Below the pieces are notes generated by a model that had not been told where the DNA came from, ran no database searches, and was given only the letters and a program-made list of their open reading frames with translations. Below, piece after piece: positions 24,552 to 34,704 of a DNA stretch of 64,000 bases; the first letter of the stretch is position 1; every line of letters starts with the position of its first letter. The stretch is from Nannocystis bainbridge. Its GTDB lineage: Bacteria > Myxococcota_A > Polyangia > Nannocystales > Nannocystaceae. The stretch lies in the NCBI RefSeq assembly GCF_028368995.1, contig NZ_JAQNDL010000001.1, positions 2,878,001 through 2,942,000 of the forward strand. The letters are read 5' to 3'. A program made the translations under genes and the position numbers.

Positions 24552-25525
24552 GCCGCCTCCACGATCGATCGCACCAGCCCGATCACGATCATGAGGACGC
24601 AGACGGCCACGGTGGCGTAGAGGTAGCGATCCTGCCATTTTTCGTGGATCCGCCACGACAGCTCGTGAAGCAGCGGGGCCCAGCGGCGGAGCAGGCTCAA
24701 ATTGACATCGGTGAGGAAAGGATGCGCGGTGAACACCTGCGCCAGGCCTCCAGGGCGCCGCTCGAGCAGAGCCTCCGCAAGCTCGGCCCGCAGCACCGCA
24801 GAGAACTCGTCCGGCAGCGACAGCAACTCGCAGCTGAAGATCCACCGTTCTGACTCGTCGGCGAGCATTTCGAGCGCGCGTTGCATCGGGAGCCACTGCA
24901 GGCTCCAAGCACCGATCCTCCGCGCCGCCGGCAGCTCGCCGCGCACCATCAGCATCAACTGCGCGTCGATCACCGGCGACACTCGGATGTCGGCGGCCTC
25001 GCCGAACGGCTCATCGCAGGCACGTTCGAGGAGCACCTCGACCAGGCCAGCACCTGCCTCGCTTGCCCCGCTGTCGATGAGCCGGAGCGCCACGGCGAGC
25101 AACCGCGACACCGGACGGCCCAGCGCGACCTCGGTCTCCTCGGCCTCGACGAGCAACGCATGATGTCGTCCGATCCACCCCCGCAGCGCCTCGTCGTGGG
25201 GCGAGCGGTGGGGTCCGGGCGACTGGCCCGACCGTGTCGCACCCGACGCTCGCGGCGGGCGAGGATTCCACCGCGGAGTAGCCGCCTCCGTCCCGGCGGA
25301 CAGCACCTCGAATGCACTGCGGACCCGCTGAAATTCCACGGCATCGCGCTCCGGCGAGGACCGGCGGATCGCTCGCAGATAGGCCCGCCGCACCACCTCC
25401 GCCCGCTTTTCGACCGGCAGCAGCTCGAGCTCTTCCTGCGTCAGGCCCAGGATCTTCAACGCATCTTCGGTCGTCACTTCGTCACGCTGGCACGCCCGCG
25501 GCGTCGTCGTCAATCGGCTCGCCAT
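24548..25525 (-). CDS. Membrane-anchored J-like co-chaperone lacking HPD
   Basis: 325 aa from ATG 25525; a TTG three codons upstream is less likely. Residues 18-72 align with a J-domain: ALKILGLTQEELELLPVEKR, VVRRAYLRAIRRSSPERDAV and FQRVRSAFEVLSAG. At the HPD site the sequence reads SPE, so the tripeptide that triggers Hsp70 ATPase is lost except for the Pro. A basic linker follows, then a helical domain, and a C-terminal membrane helix (YATVAVCVLMIVIGLVRSIV). It overlaps the Hsp70 gene by four bases, so it very likely partners that chaperone at the membrane, perhaps as a non-stimulating adaptor. Confidence 0.78.
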   Translation of the reverse strand: MASRLTTTPRACQRDEVTTEDALKILGLTQEELELLPVEKRAEVVRRAYLRAIRRSSPERDAVEFQRVRSAFEVLSAGTEAATPRWNPRPPRASGATRSGQSPGPHRSPHDEALRGWIGRHHALLVEAEETEVALGRPVSRLLAVALRLIDSGASEAGAGLVEVLLERACDEPFGEAADIRVSPVIDAQLMLMVRGELPAARRIGAWSLQWLPMQRALEMLADESERWIFSCELLSLPDEFSAVLRAELAEALLERRPGGLAQVFTAHPFLTDVNLSLLRRWAPLLHELSWRIHEKWQDRYLYATVAVCVLMIVIGLVRSIVEAA

Positions 25526-25590
25526 TATGAACAATGTTTCGCGGCGACGCGCTCGACCGATCCTCGCCGTTATCCGCTATCGTGACCTGC

Positions 25591-26637
25591 ATGTCGCAAC
25601 CTCGCTCGCTCCTCGGCCTATTCGGTAGGCTCCTCGGCCTGTACGCACGGCGCCAGCCTCGACTGGCCCTATTCTCGGTCTTCATGCTCGTGGTATTTGC
25701 CGGCCTCGGCGGGCAGCGGTCCGCCGCGCCGTCGACTGCCTCGATCCAGCTCGCGGTGCTGGCGGAGGGCTTCGGCCTGCTCCACGGCGACGCGGGCGCG
25801 CGGCGCTTCGTCGAGTTCGCCCCCGACGGCACGCAGCGACGCGAACTGTCGCTCGACCTCGATGCTGACGCACGCTTGGTCGGCACACGCCTCGGCGCCG
25901 CTCTCGGCTGGAAAGACGGCAAAAAGGTTCGGCTGGCCGCGTTCGACGATCGCGGTCGATTGACGGATCCGTCGACGTGGGGCAAGTCAGTCCAGCGCCT
26001 GTGCGACGGCGCGGCCACCGGCGACGGCCGCTTCGCGGTCGGATGGATCGAGCAGGACGGCAAAGTGTGGTTCGTTCACGGCCCGATGGCACAGGCCATC
26101 GCCTTCGAGGCTCCGCATGCGGCCGACATCGAGCCTCTGCGGGCAGACTGGTGCGGCATCGCCTCGGCGGAGCACAACATCGCCCTGATGTGGAAGGGCA
26201 AGCATACCTACATCAATTTCTGCGGTCCGCGCGAATGCTCGAGTCTGGTCGCCCGAATCCAGATCGACGCACGTGAGCGTGTACTGAGCTTTGGTTGCCT
26301 GCGCGACAGCTGCCTCGTCGGCACACGGGATGATCGCGGCATCTCCCGCGTCCACCTCGTGACCCCGCTCGGCAAGATCGCGTGGAGCCGCACGCTCGCG
26401 CCCGGAGACGGCGGCGCTTTGACGATCGTCGGCGCTGGCGATCGCGCGTTCCTGGTCGCCGCCGCTGACGGCGACGGCTCCCAGGTCCTCCGCTTCGAAA
26501 CGACAGGAAAGAGCACACCGGTGTGGCAGCGCCGCGGCGCCTCGGTCCCGAGCCTCGCTTGGTCGCGTGGGCGTCTCGCCCTGGCGCACGCGGAGGCTGG
26601 CGGGGTCCGTAACGAGTTTGTCACGGTCCCCCGCTGA
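25591..26637 (+). CDS. Membrane-anchored protein with predicted propeller-like domain
   Basis: 348 aa from ATG 25591. One N-terminal membrane anchor (LALFSVFMLVVFAGLGG, about 27-43) is followed by an extracytoplasmic beta-rich domain with repeated strand-turn units: FVEFAPDGTQRRELSLDLD, ALGWKDGKKVRLAAFDD, FAVGWIEQDGKVWF and SFGCLRDSCLVGTRDDRG. There are four Cys, as in CGIASAEH, NFCGPRECSS and DSCLVG. It is divergent from the HscC/J-like operon, with 65 bp between starts, which may mean shared regulation. Base composition is less extreme than in its neighbours. No family recognised. Confidence 0.75.
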   Translation: MSQPRSLLGLFGRLLGLYARRQPRLALFSVFMLVVFAGLGGQRSAAPSTASIQLAVLAEGFGLLHGDAGARRFVEFAPDGTQRRELSLDLDADARLVGTRLGAALGWKDGKKVRLAAFDDRGRLTDPSTWGKSVQRLCDGAATGDGRFAVGWIEQDGKVWFVHGPMAQAIAFEAPHAADIEPLRADWCGIASAEHNIALMWKGKHTYINFCGPRECSSLVARIQIDARERVLSFGCLRDSCLVGTRDDRGISRVHLVTPLGKIAWSRTLAPGDGGALTIVGAGDRAFLVAAADGDGSQVLRFETTGKSTPVWQRRGASVPSLAWSRGRLALAHAEAGGVRNEFVTVPR

Positions 26638-26649
26638 AGCCTCCCGGGT

Positions 26650-27297
26650 TCAGCCCTGCACCGGCCTGAACTCCGGCCCGCGGAACACCTGCCTGGCGTT
26701 GCCGCGCTCGATCGCGTTGTGCTCATCCCAGCGGGCTCGTTCGGCCTCGCCGCGGCGGGCGGCCGCCCCGGCCAGCAGCAGGGCCGCCAGCCGCTCGCGG
26801 GCGATCCGGCGGTTCTGCCCCTGCGAGCGCTCCTCGCGGGCCACCACCTCGAGGCCCGACGGTTTGTGGCGCAGACGGACCGCCGTGCTGCGCTTGTTGA
26901 CGTTCTGCCCGCCCGAGCCGCCGCTGCGGACCGCCGACTCCTCGAGGTCCGCCTCGCGCAGCGTCGCCTCGACCTCCGCCTCGACCGGCAGGCGCGTCAG
27001 CTTGACGAACCAGTTGCGCCGGCGGTGCGTCGGCCGCAGCGGGCTGCGCCCGATCCACTGCGCCGTGCCCTCCCACTGCGACAGCAGCGTCGCGATGGCT
27101 GTCCCATCGGACATGTCCTCGAGTTCATACACCAGCGACCACGCCGTCTCGGCCGCCGGCCCGTCCGCGCGCTGCAGCTCCTCGCAGCCGAGGCCCGCCG
27201 CCGCCGCCGCCGCCACGAACACCGGCCCGAGGCGGTGGACCACCCACGCCAGCTCCGGCGGCCCGTGACCGCCGGAGATCAGGACCCACGCCTTCAT
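26650..27297 (-). CDS. prfH: Peptide chain release factor homologue PrfH
   Basis: 215 aa, much shorter than RF1/RF2. It keeps the catalytic domain with the GGQ motif ([20 protein letters not shown], near 123-142) that drives peptidyl-tRNA hydrolysis, and a basic tail, [17 protein letters not shown]. It lacks the codon-reading domain 2 of RF1/RF2. PrfH is known to rescue ribosomes whose 16S rRNA decoding centre has been cut, working with an RtcB ligase that reseals the rRNA. Its ATG overlaps the rtcB stop by four bases. A 14-bp repeat pair (27097-27124) lies in frame and encodes EDMSDGTAI. The operon has three genes. Confidence 0.92.
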   Translation of the reverse strand: MKAWVLISGGHGPPELAWVVHRLGPVFVAAAAAAGLGCEELQRADGPAAETAWSLVYELEDMSDGTAIATLLSQWEGTAQWIGRSPLRPTHRRRNWFVKLTRLPVEAEVEATLREADLEESAVRSGGSGGQNVNKRSTAVRLRHKPSGLEVVAREERSQGQNRRIARERLAALLLAGAAARRGEAERARWDEHNAIERGNARQVFRGPEFRPVQG

Positions 27298-28481
27298 CGT
27301 CGGCTCCTCGTCTTGTAGGTCAGCACCGGGCGCAGCGTCGCCACCACGGTGCACAGGCCGGCCGCCACCAGGTCGCCGACGACCGTGTCGATCTTCTTGT
27401 ACGCCTCCGGCGCCTCCTCGTAGAGCAGCTCGCGGTCCTCGCAGATCACCCGCCCGCCGAGGGCCGTGCGCACCAGGTCGTCCGGGCGATAGCGGTCCTG
27501 CAGCCGCTCCTTGACGTCGCCGCGGCGCCACTTGCGACCTGCCCCATGGGCCAGGGACCAGCCGGCCTCTGCGCGGCTCGGGTCCGGCTTCACCACGTAG
27601 CTCAGCGCCCCGCGCGAGCCGGGGATCACCACGATCCCCGCCGTCGACGGCGCCGCGCCCTTGCGGTGCAGCCACCGCTGCGGCGCGCCGTCCGGGCACG
27701 GCACCACTGCGTTGTGGCACACGTCGAGCACCGGAGCGATCGCCGTGCCCAGCGCGTCGGCGAAGCGATGCGCGATCAGGGCCCGGTTGGCCCCCGCCCA
27801 CGCCACCGCGCCGTCGTGCGCCCGCAGGTACGCCTGCGCGTCCGCGCTCGCGCTGTCCAGCCCCGCCGCCGCGAACCGGTCGACGTGGGCGCGCAGGATC
27901 GACTCGCCGAGCCCGCGCGAACCACTATGGACCAGCAGCACCAGCGAGCCCGCCGCGATCCCGAGCGAAGCCCACGCCTCGGCGTCTTCGATCGCATCGA
28001 CCTGCTGCAGCTCCGCGAAGTGATTGCCGCCGCCGATGGTCCCGAGCGACCCGTCGTGGTCCGTCGCCGCGACTGTCCTTTCGGCCAGGAACGCCCGCGG
28101 ATCGCCCTCCCACGGCCCGTCGAGGTCGCCCAGGCGATCGGCCCAGCGCTCGAGCTTCTGCTTGCGCTGCGGCAGCTCCGTGCCCCACAGCGCCATCCCG
28201 CAGCCGATGTCGTTGCCCACCAGGTGCGGATAGATCCGCCCCTCGCTGACGAACGCCGCCCCGATCGGCGAACCCTTGCCCGGGTGGAGGTCGGGCATCC
28301 CGACCGCCGCGATCATGCCCGGCAGCGTCGCCGTCCGCTCGAGCTGTTGCACCGCCTCGCCCTCGATCCACGTCTTCGGCGACGCCACGATCCGCACCGC
28401 CGGCCTGTCTTGCGTATCCATCCCTGCACCTCCGCGTGGCGCCTGCCGCTCCGCGCTCTCGTCATCCTGCTTCGTCATCAT
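27294..28481 (-). CDS. rtcB: RNA ligase RtcB family protein (PrfH-associated type)
   Basis: 395 aa. The start ATG at 28481 overlaps the upstream stop (ATGA); an alternative ATG at 28421 gives 375 aa and removes only a polar head. The active-site set is complete: [29 protein letters not shown] with the Mn-binding Cys, [38 protein letters not shown], and the guanylated histidine in [11 protein letters not shown] near 345. RtcB joins 2',3'-cyclic phosphate and 5'-OH RNA ends. It is about 30 residues shorter than housekeeping RtcB (around 408), consistent with the PrfH-linked subgroup. It overlaps prfH and the upstream gene by four bases each. Confidence 0.92.
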   Translation of the reverse strand: MMTKQDDESAERQAPRGGAGMDTQDRPAVRIVASPKTWIEGEAVQQLERTATLPGMIAAVGMPDLHPGKGSPIGAAFVSEGRIYPHLVGNDIGCGMALWGTELPQRKQKLERWADRLGDLDGPWEGDPRAFLAERTVAATDHDGSLGTIGGGNHFAELQQVDAIEDAEAWASLGIAAGSLVLLVHSGSRGLGESILRAHVDRFAAAGLDSASADAQAYLRAHDGAVAWAGANRALIAHRFADALGTAIAPVLDVCHNAVVPCPDGAPQRWLHRKGAAPSTAGIVVIPGSRGALSYVVKPDPSRAEAGWSLAHGAGRKWRRGDVKERLQDRYRPDDLVRTALGGRVICEDRELLYEEAPEAYKKIDTVVGDLVAAGLCTVVATLRPVLTYKTRSRR

Positions 28482-29206
28482 CGCACCCCCGGCGGCAGCC
28501 GCCGCAGCTCGCGCTTGCTGATCTGCCGCTTCGCCGTCGCGTAGCGGTCCCAGTACCCGTACTGCTGGTTCAGCTCCCAGCCGCGCTGCCACATCGTCCC
28601 GAGCTTGCGCAGATCGCCGAGCAGCAGGTCGTGGACCTCGCGTTCCGGCTCGCTCGGCAGCGGCGACAGGGTGATGCGGTACCACTGCCCGTCGATCTTG
28701 CGGTACTGCGCCTCGCGGTCGATCAGCACCACCTCGATCTCGGGCGGCGGGGCCGCCGGCCCCGGCACGAACGGCAACTTCTTCAGCAGGCCCGAGTCGG
28801 GGCACACGTACACCTCCGCCCGCCGCCAGCCGTGGCCGATCGGCCGCACGCCCCACGAGCCGTGCTCGTACAGGCTGTCGCCGATCTTCACCACGTTGGT
28901 GTAGACCATGTCGCGCAGGTGGTCGAGCACGTGCTTCTGCACCGCGCTCGTCACCCGCAGGTGCGCGGCGATCTCCGAGTGGACGGCGTCCCACCGGCGA
29001 CCGACCCGGCTGAGCAGGAACCGGTGCAGCGGCGCCAGATTCTCGCTGAGGTACTTCGAGCGCCGATGTCGCTCCTTGATCGGCTCGACGTACGCGGCGG
29101 TCTCCGGCTCGGCGCGGCGGCGCATCGCCGCCCGTCCCCCTCCCTTGCCCCAAGCGCCGCCGCGGCGCGGCCGCTCGATAATCACTTCATACATGTCCCA
29201 ACGCAT
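28478..29206 (-). CDS. Unknown protein, first gene of the PrfH-RtcB operon
   Basis: 242 aa from ATG 29206, with AGGTG just upstream; a second ATG lies at 29194. The N-terminus is basic (IIERPRRGGAWGKGGGRAAM). The central block NLAPLHRFLLSRVGRRWDAV, then VTSAVQKHVLDHLRDMV, looks like a compact helical domain; the end is charged (AKRQISKRELRRLPPG). A middle segment holds VYVCPDSGLLKKLP. It overlaps rtcB by four bases, so it must be made with the repair pair. A damage-sensing or RNA/ribosome-binding accessory role is inferred from context alone. One 14-bp unit (29191-29204) lies over codons 2-5. Confidence 0.75.
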   Translation of the reverse strand: MRWDMYEVIIERPRRGGAWGKGGGRAAMRRRAEPETAAYVEPIKERHRRSKYLSENLAPLHRFLLSRVGRRWDAVHSEIAAHLRVTSAVQKHVLDHLRDMVYTNVVKIGDSLYEHGSWGVRPIGHGWRRAEVYVCPDSGLLKKLPFVPGPAAPPPEIEVVLIDREAQYRKIDGQWYRITLSPLPSEPEREVHDLLLGDLRKLGTMWQRGWELNQQYGYWDRYATAKRQISKRELRRLPPGVR

Positions 29207-29795
29207 TCAACACCTCGCCTCTCCGCCCTCGCGGGCGATGGGGTCGATCTCACAGAAATCACAGCAGTTCGAATTGCCCATGGTGGTATTCTCGACACAC
29301 GACAATGCCCGGGGCACGCGCGGCGACGCTGCCCCCATTCGCCGCAATGGCGAATGAACAATGGGAGGCCTCCGCCGCCGCGTCAGGCCGGCCCGCGGGG
29401 GCGAGGCGAGGCCGCGACGCGCGAAGACGTCGCAGCCTCACCTCGCCCCGCGCGGGCCCTCGCTGGTGGGCTCGAGGCGCCCAGAGCGGCCGGAAACGGC
29501 CTTCTGGGCCCCAGGAGCGGCGTCCGGCAGCACGCGCGGGCGTCGTCACGAGGACGGCGCGGACGGCGGGTCGCGTCGCCTACGACGGCAGACGCACACC
29601 TCACCGCCTTGCGGCGTGAAGTCCCTCGGCGTCCGAGATCGGACTGCGCGAAGGCGAACGGACGCGGCCAGCGGGCCTGCGTTCGAGCGGATGTGGCTCA
29701 GTGGCGAGACATGACACGAACCGCCTGGTGAGAGGCGATGGGCACTCTATACGGTACGACCTCGGCGGCGTCAAGCGCCATTGCGATCGGTCGCA
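29207..29795. other. 589-bp stretch without a convincing gene
   Basis: Between the PrfH-operon start and the end of the kinase gene. Frames here are short and mostly Arg/Ala/Pro-rich in several phases at once, the pattern of non-coding GC-rich DNA. It should hold the promoter of the PrfH operon. No repeat array, RNA gene or clear hairpin terminator was seen. Confidence 0.6.
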
Positions 29796-31286
<1,491 letters not shown>

Positions 31287-31289
31287 GCC

Positions 31290-32654
31290 TCACTGAGGCC
31301 GGAAGATCACGGGGAACTCGAAGTTCGAGTTGTCGCCGTTGCCGAGGATCGCGTCCTTGCCCTGGCAATCAGGGGCCTGGTTCGAGAGGCAGTAGTCGAT
31401 GCTCCACTGGACCACGAACGGGCGCGTCTTGAACTCGTCCGGGACGACGTCGCCTTTCGCCCACATTTCGTGCGCAAACCCGGTCTTCGGCGTGCCCATC
31501 AGGGGCAGGAGCGAGCACTGAATCGCCTTGTCGCCGTCGGGCTCGTTGCCGTCGGCCACCAGCGGGCACAGCCCGAAGCAGCCGTCCTTGTCGGACTTGC
31601 AGTCGCCGGTGCCGAACGGCGACATCGACACGCGGTAGAGGAAGCCGAAGAAGCACGAATCGCCGCAGCTGGCCTTCTTCACCTCGAAGCGCGGGTCGGC
31701 GTCGCCGTCGAAGCGCAGCGGCTGGTCGGGGTCGAAGCCGATCAGCATCGGCTCGAGCGCGTTGTTCGTCTCGCCGCTGTGGTTGCCGACGATCGCGTAG
31801 GCCTTCGGCGCCTGCTGGGTCTGCTTGGCGCAGTACGGCGCGAACACCTTCACGCCCGACTGCTCGGCGGCCACGATCCAGGCCCAATTGCCGTACCGCG
31901 ATTCGCCGATCGTCCCGGTGATCTCGCAGCTCTTCGCGTCGACTCCGAGGCCGGCGGGCACCTTGCCGTCGCCGGTCCCGGCCGGCGTGGCGCAGGTGAT
32001 CGGCGAGCCGTCGCCGCCGGTGATGTAGTCGAGGATCGTCTTGTCGCTGTCCGCCGCCACGCACGGGCCGTCGGCCGCGAGCGCGTCGTAGTCGACCGTG
32101 AGCTGGTCGCCGATCGTCAGCGCCGGACAGCTGGCCACGGCCACGTGGTCCTCGAGGTCGGTGACGGTGAGCTCGACGACGAACTCGCCGGTCATGGTCG
32201 GCACGCCGGAGATCTCGCCGTTGGCGGCGTTGATGGCGAGGCCGTCGGGCAGGCCCGAGGCGGACCAGGTGTACTTCGGCACGCCGCCCGAGGCGGTCGG
32301 CTGGTGCTCGTACTCGGCCCCCTGCGCGCCCTTCGGCAGCGCCCCGCAGTCGACGACCAGCGCCGGCGGCGGCTCGTCGGTGGTCGCCGTCGTGGTCGTC
32401 GGCGCGTCGGTGGTGGCGGGGTTCGTGGTCGTCGTCGGCGCGTCGGTCGACGACGATGTCGGGTCCGCGTCGGTGGTGGTCGCCGGCGGCTCGGTGGTCT
32501 GGGTCGCGGAGCCGACGTAGCTCCCACCTCCCGCAGCGTCGTCGTCGCCGCACGCCGTCGACAGCGCCGACATGCCGAGCACGAGCATCCACGTCCATCC
32601 GGGCCCGGAGAGTCGCACTCTCCGCTCGCGGCCTTCACTGGCGAACCGCCTCAT
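31290..32654 (-). CDS. Lipoprotein with Thr-rich linker and He_PIG-like Ig domain
   Basis: 454 aa from ATG 32654. The signal ends LGMSALSTAC with Cys near 35. A low-complexity linker of Thr, Ala, Pro, Asp and Ser follows (about 45-90), typical of Nannocystales lipoproteins. Residues 95-160 hold a putative Ig-type domain (SGLPDGLAINAANGEISGVP, He_PIG pattern). The C-terminal region is Cys-rich (CGDSCFFGF, CKSDKDGCFGLCP) and likely disulphide-bonded. It is in an operon with the membrane Ser/Thr kinase, three bases apart, which suggests a surface sensor or adhesin linked to that kinase, though this is inference. Confidence 0.82.
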   Translation of the reverse strand: MRRFASEGRERRVRLSGPGWTWMLVLGMSALSTACGDDDAAGGGSYVGSATQTTEPPATTTDADPTSSSTDAPTTTTNPATTDAPTTTTATTDEPPPALVVDCGALPKGAQGAEYEHQPTASGGVPKYTWSASGLPDGLAINAANGEISGVPTMTGEFVVELTVTDLEDHVAVASCPALTIGDQLTVDYDALAADGPCVAADSDKTILDYITGGDGSPITCATPAGTGDGKVPAGLGVDAKSCEITGTIGESRYGNWAWIVAAEQSGVKVFAPYCAKQTQQAPKAYAIVGNHSGETNNALEPMLIGFDPDQPLRFDGDADPRFEVKKASCGDSCFFGFLYRVSMSPFGTGDCKSDKDGCFGLCPLVADGNEPDGDKAIQCSLLPLMGTPKTGFAHEMWAKGDVVPDEFKTRPFVVQWSIDYCLSNQAPDCQGKDAILGNGDNSNFEFPVIFRPQ

Positions 32655-32843
32655 CGTCCGATCTCCTCTTAGTTCAAAAGCCCGCCAATCGGGCCCGCCG
32701 AGCATAGCACCTCGCCGCCGCCGCCCTCGGGGAATTTCTTCCGTACGTCGTCCACCGCGGCCCGGACCCGCGACGGGGAGCCGCGGGGAAATCCGGTCCG
32801 CCGCGGTCGGTCGGCCGGCCTCGCGCTACGCTACGGTCCTCCC

Positions 32844-33350
32844 GTGAGCTTGTGGCAGCACCTCTGGCCCCCGCGACCGCGTCGCCTCGAACGACTGTCC
32901 GACATCCTGGGCACGGGGCGTGACGAGCTCGTCACCTTCAGCGGCAGCGTCGAACCGCTCGAGGCGATCCACGATCCCGTCAGCGGCGAGGCCGCGGTCG
33001 CCATCGACTACCGCGCCTTCCCGCCGCACAGCGTCGTCGGGGTCGCCGGCGCGCTCAGCGTCATCTCGCGGACGCTTCAGGTCGCGCGCCAGCAGGCCGT
33101 CGACTTCCTGGTCGCCGAGGGTCCGCACCGCGTCCTCGTCTGCGTCGACCGAGGCACCGACCTCGACAATTTCCACCGCGAATTGCTGACCCGCCACGGC
33201 GTCGGCCTCCGCACCGAACGATCCCTGGTGGCCCCCGGCGCCCGCGTATGCGTGATCGGCCGCCGGCTCGCTGCCCGTCCCACGTCCCCGCTGCGCGACG
33301 AACCCTACCTCGCGGTCGTGCGAGCGCAGCGGTTCTGGCCGCTCGCGTAG
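32844..33350 (+). CDS. Small unknown protein, possibly GIDE-like
   Basis: 168 aa from GTG 32844. The sequence VTFSGSVEPLEAIHDPVSGE followed by AAVAIDYRAFPP resembles the opening of the GIDE/E3-ligase-like domain, where a short barrel modifies membrane-associated targets. The domain's usual membrane helices are missing here, so the link is weak. The C-terminus is basic (RFWPLA). It follows 140 bp after the divergent lipoprotein gene's upstream region and has no co-directional partner. Function unknown. Confidence 0.55.
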   Translation: MSLWQHLWPPRPRRLERLSDILGTGRDELVTFSGSVEPLEAIHDPVSGEAAVAIDYRAFPPHSVVGVAGALSVISRTLQVARQQAVDFLVAEGPHRVLVCVDRGTDLDNFHRELLTRHGVGLRTERSLVAPGARVCVIGRRLAARPTSPLRDEPYLAVVRAQRFWPLA

Positions 33351-34042
33351 GCGTAGGCGTAGGCGGGACGTCGACCTCGGCGGACGTCGCACGGACGAGC
33401 GGCCTCTGCCGCGCGGCGCGAGTGAGGTCACGGCATCCGTGCGACCTGCTCGACCGGCCTGCGAATCAACGCCTGCGAGCTCGGTTTCCTCGCGACCTCG
33501 CCTGCGCCGCATGCCTCGCGTCCGCGGATCTTCGACTTGAAGCACTCGCATCCGCGCGACCCCACGAGCATGCCCGCGACCCGAACCATCGACCCGCTCG
33601 CGTGACGACAAAAATGCCCGCGCTCGCATCGGCTCGGCCGCACGAGCCATCCGCGACCGGGACTGCTTCGCATGCAGCCGCGACCTCGCGACATCGTCAC
33701 GCCCCACGCTCGTCGCCACGCCTCACGTCTGCGACCTCGTCGCTTCGACGCGCACACGCTCGTCGTCACGCCCCACGAGCACATCGCGGCCTCGCGCCGT
33801 CGACACACATACGCGTCGTCACGACCTCACGAGCACGTCGCGGCCTCGCAACGACGACACGCGCACGCGTCGTCACGACCTCACGAGCACGTCTGCGACT
33901 TCGAACCACGACCGACGCGCGACCACGGATCTCCGCCGAGCCTCGCGCACTCCCGCGTCCTGCCCTCGCGTCGCACACGCAACGGCGTACCGTCACGTCT
34001 TCTCCTCACACCCTGTCGGCGCCGAAGTCGCTGCGTGGTCAA
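33351..34042. other. 692-bp gene-free stretch with minisatellite
   Basis: Between two convergent genes. Starting with GTAGGCGTAGGCGTAGGC, it turns into a CAC/CGAG/GTC-rich stretch with many His/Arg/Ser codons in one frame. From about 33700 to 33900 it shows imperfect 53-54-bp direct repeats. No reading frame has a start, signal or domain that would make it a gene. Confidence 0.6.
33700..33900. repeat. Degenerate 53-54-bp tandem repeats
   Basis: The block CGTCGTCACG, then CCCACGAGCAC or CCTCACGAGCAC, recurs at about 33761, 33814 and 33868, with more decayed copies from about 33700. The copies contain CGCGGCCTCGC between them. The period is a multiple of three in one interval, but no plausible protein was found on either strand. 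Confidence 0.7.
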
Positions 34043-34483
34043 TCAGTAGCCGCGGAGGCGGCGGATGTCGCGGCGTTCTTGTTTCGTCGGCCGGCCGAGG
34101 CCGCGATCGCGCACCACCATCCCGGGCACCTCCGTCGAGGGCGGGCGCGGCGGTGATCGATCGTTGTAGAGCGTGCGGGCCACCGCGGCCGGGCCCCGGC
34201 GTTCGCTGAGGCCGAGCACCTCCAGGATCCGCAGCCCGTCGCTGGTCTTGATCGTGACCTCCTCGCCGCGGCGCAGCGACCGGGCCGCCTTTGCCGTGAC
34301 GCCGGCCACCTTCACGTGGCCTGCGGCGCACGCCTCGCTCGCCAGCCCGCGGGTCTTGAAGCAGCGCGCCGCCCACAACCACTTGTCGAGCCGCACCGAC
34401 TGCAGCGCCGGATCTCCCGCGGGGCCTGGCGGCGTCGCACCGGCCTCGGCCTCGCCCTCGTCATTGTCGTCCGCGTCGTCCAT
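34043..34483 (-). CDS. S4-domain RNA-binding protein, Hsp15 (HslR)-like
   Basis: 146 aa from ATG 34483, with an acidic head of about 35 residues. The S4 domain is clear: VRLDKWLWAARCFKTRGLAS then CAAGHVKVAGVTAKAARSLR. The basic C-terminal helix RRDIRRLRGY is typical of Hsp15, which binds free 50S subunits carrying nascent chains and recycles them. A longer opening to 34636 gives Arg/Pro/Ala-rich residues unlike the family and was rejected. Two decayed 14-bp units (34633-34660) lie upstream. The gene stands alone. Confidence 0.82.
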   Translation of the reverse strand: MDDADDNDEGEAEAGATPPGPAGDPALQSVRLDKWLWAARCFKTRGLASEACAAGHVKVAGVTAKAARSLRRGEEVTIKTSDGLRILEVLGLSERRGPAAVARTLYNDRSPPRPPSTEVPGMVVRDRGLGRPTKQERRDIRRLRGY

Positions 34484-34704
34484 CCAGGGGCCTTCAGCAT
34501 GCCCCGGGCCTCCCCCGTTCGCCAGCGCTGGCGACGCCTCGCGCGCGCTCGCCCGGCCTTGCGCGATCGTCGCTCGAGGCGTGGGCGGCCGCCTCTTCGG
34601 CCGCCTCGAGCGCACCGCCGTGGCCGCCACGAACATGCCCCAAGAGACATCTACCCGGCCGCGCGCTTGACAAGCGAACCCGGCCGCGAAACCCTCATGA
34701 ACGC

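Noticed and set aside
29259..29549. Small Arg/Pro/Ala-rich frames upstream of the PrfH operon
   Set aside because: Multiple overlapping phases all look alike, as expected for non-coding GC-rich sequence.
33672..34049. Protein of His/Arg/Ser repeats over the minisatellite
   Set aside because: No start context, signal or domain; the period is not consistently a multiple of three.
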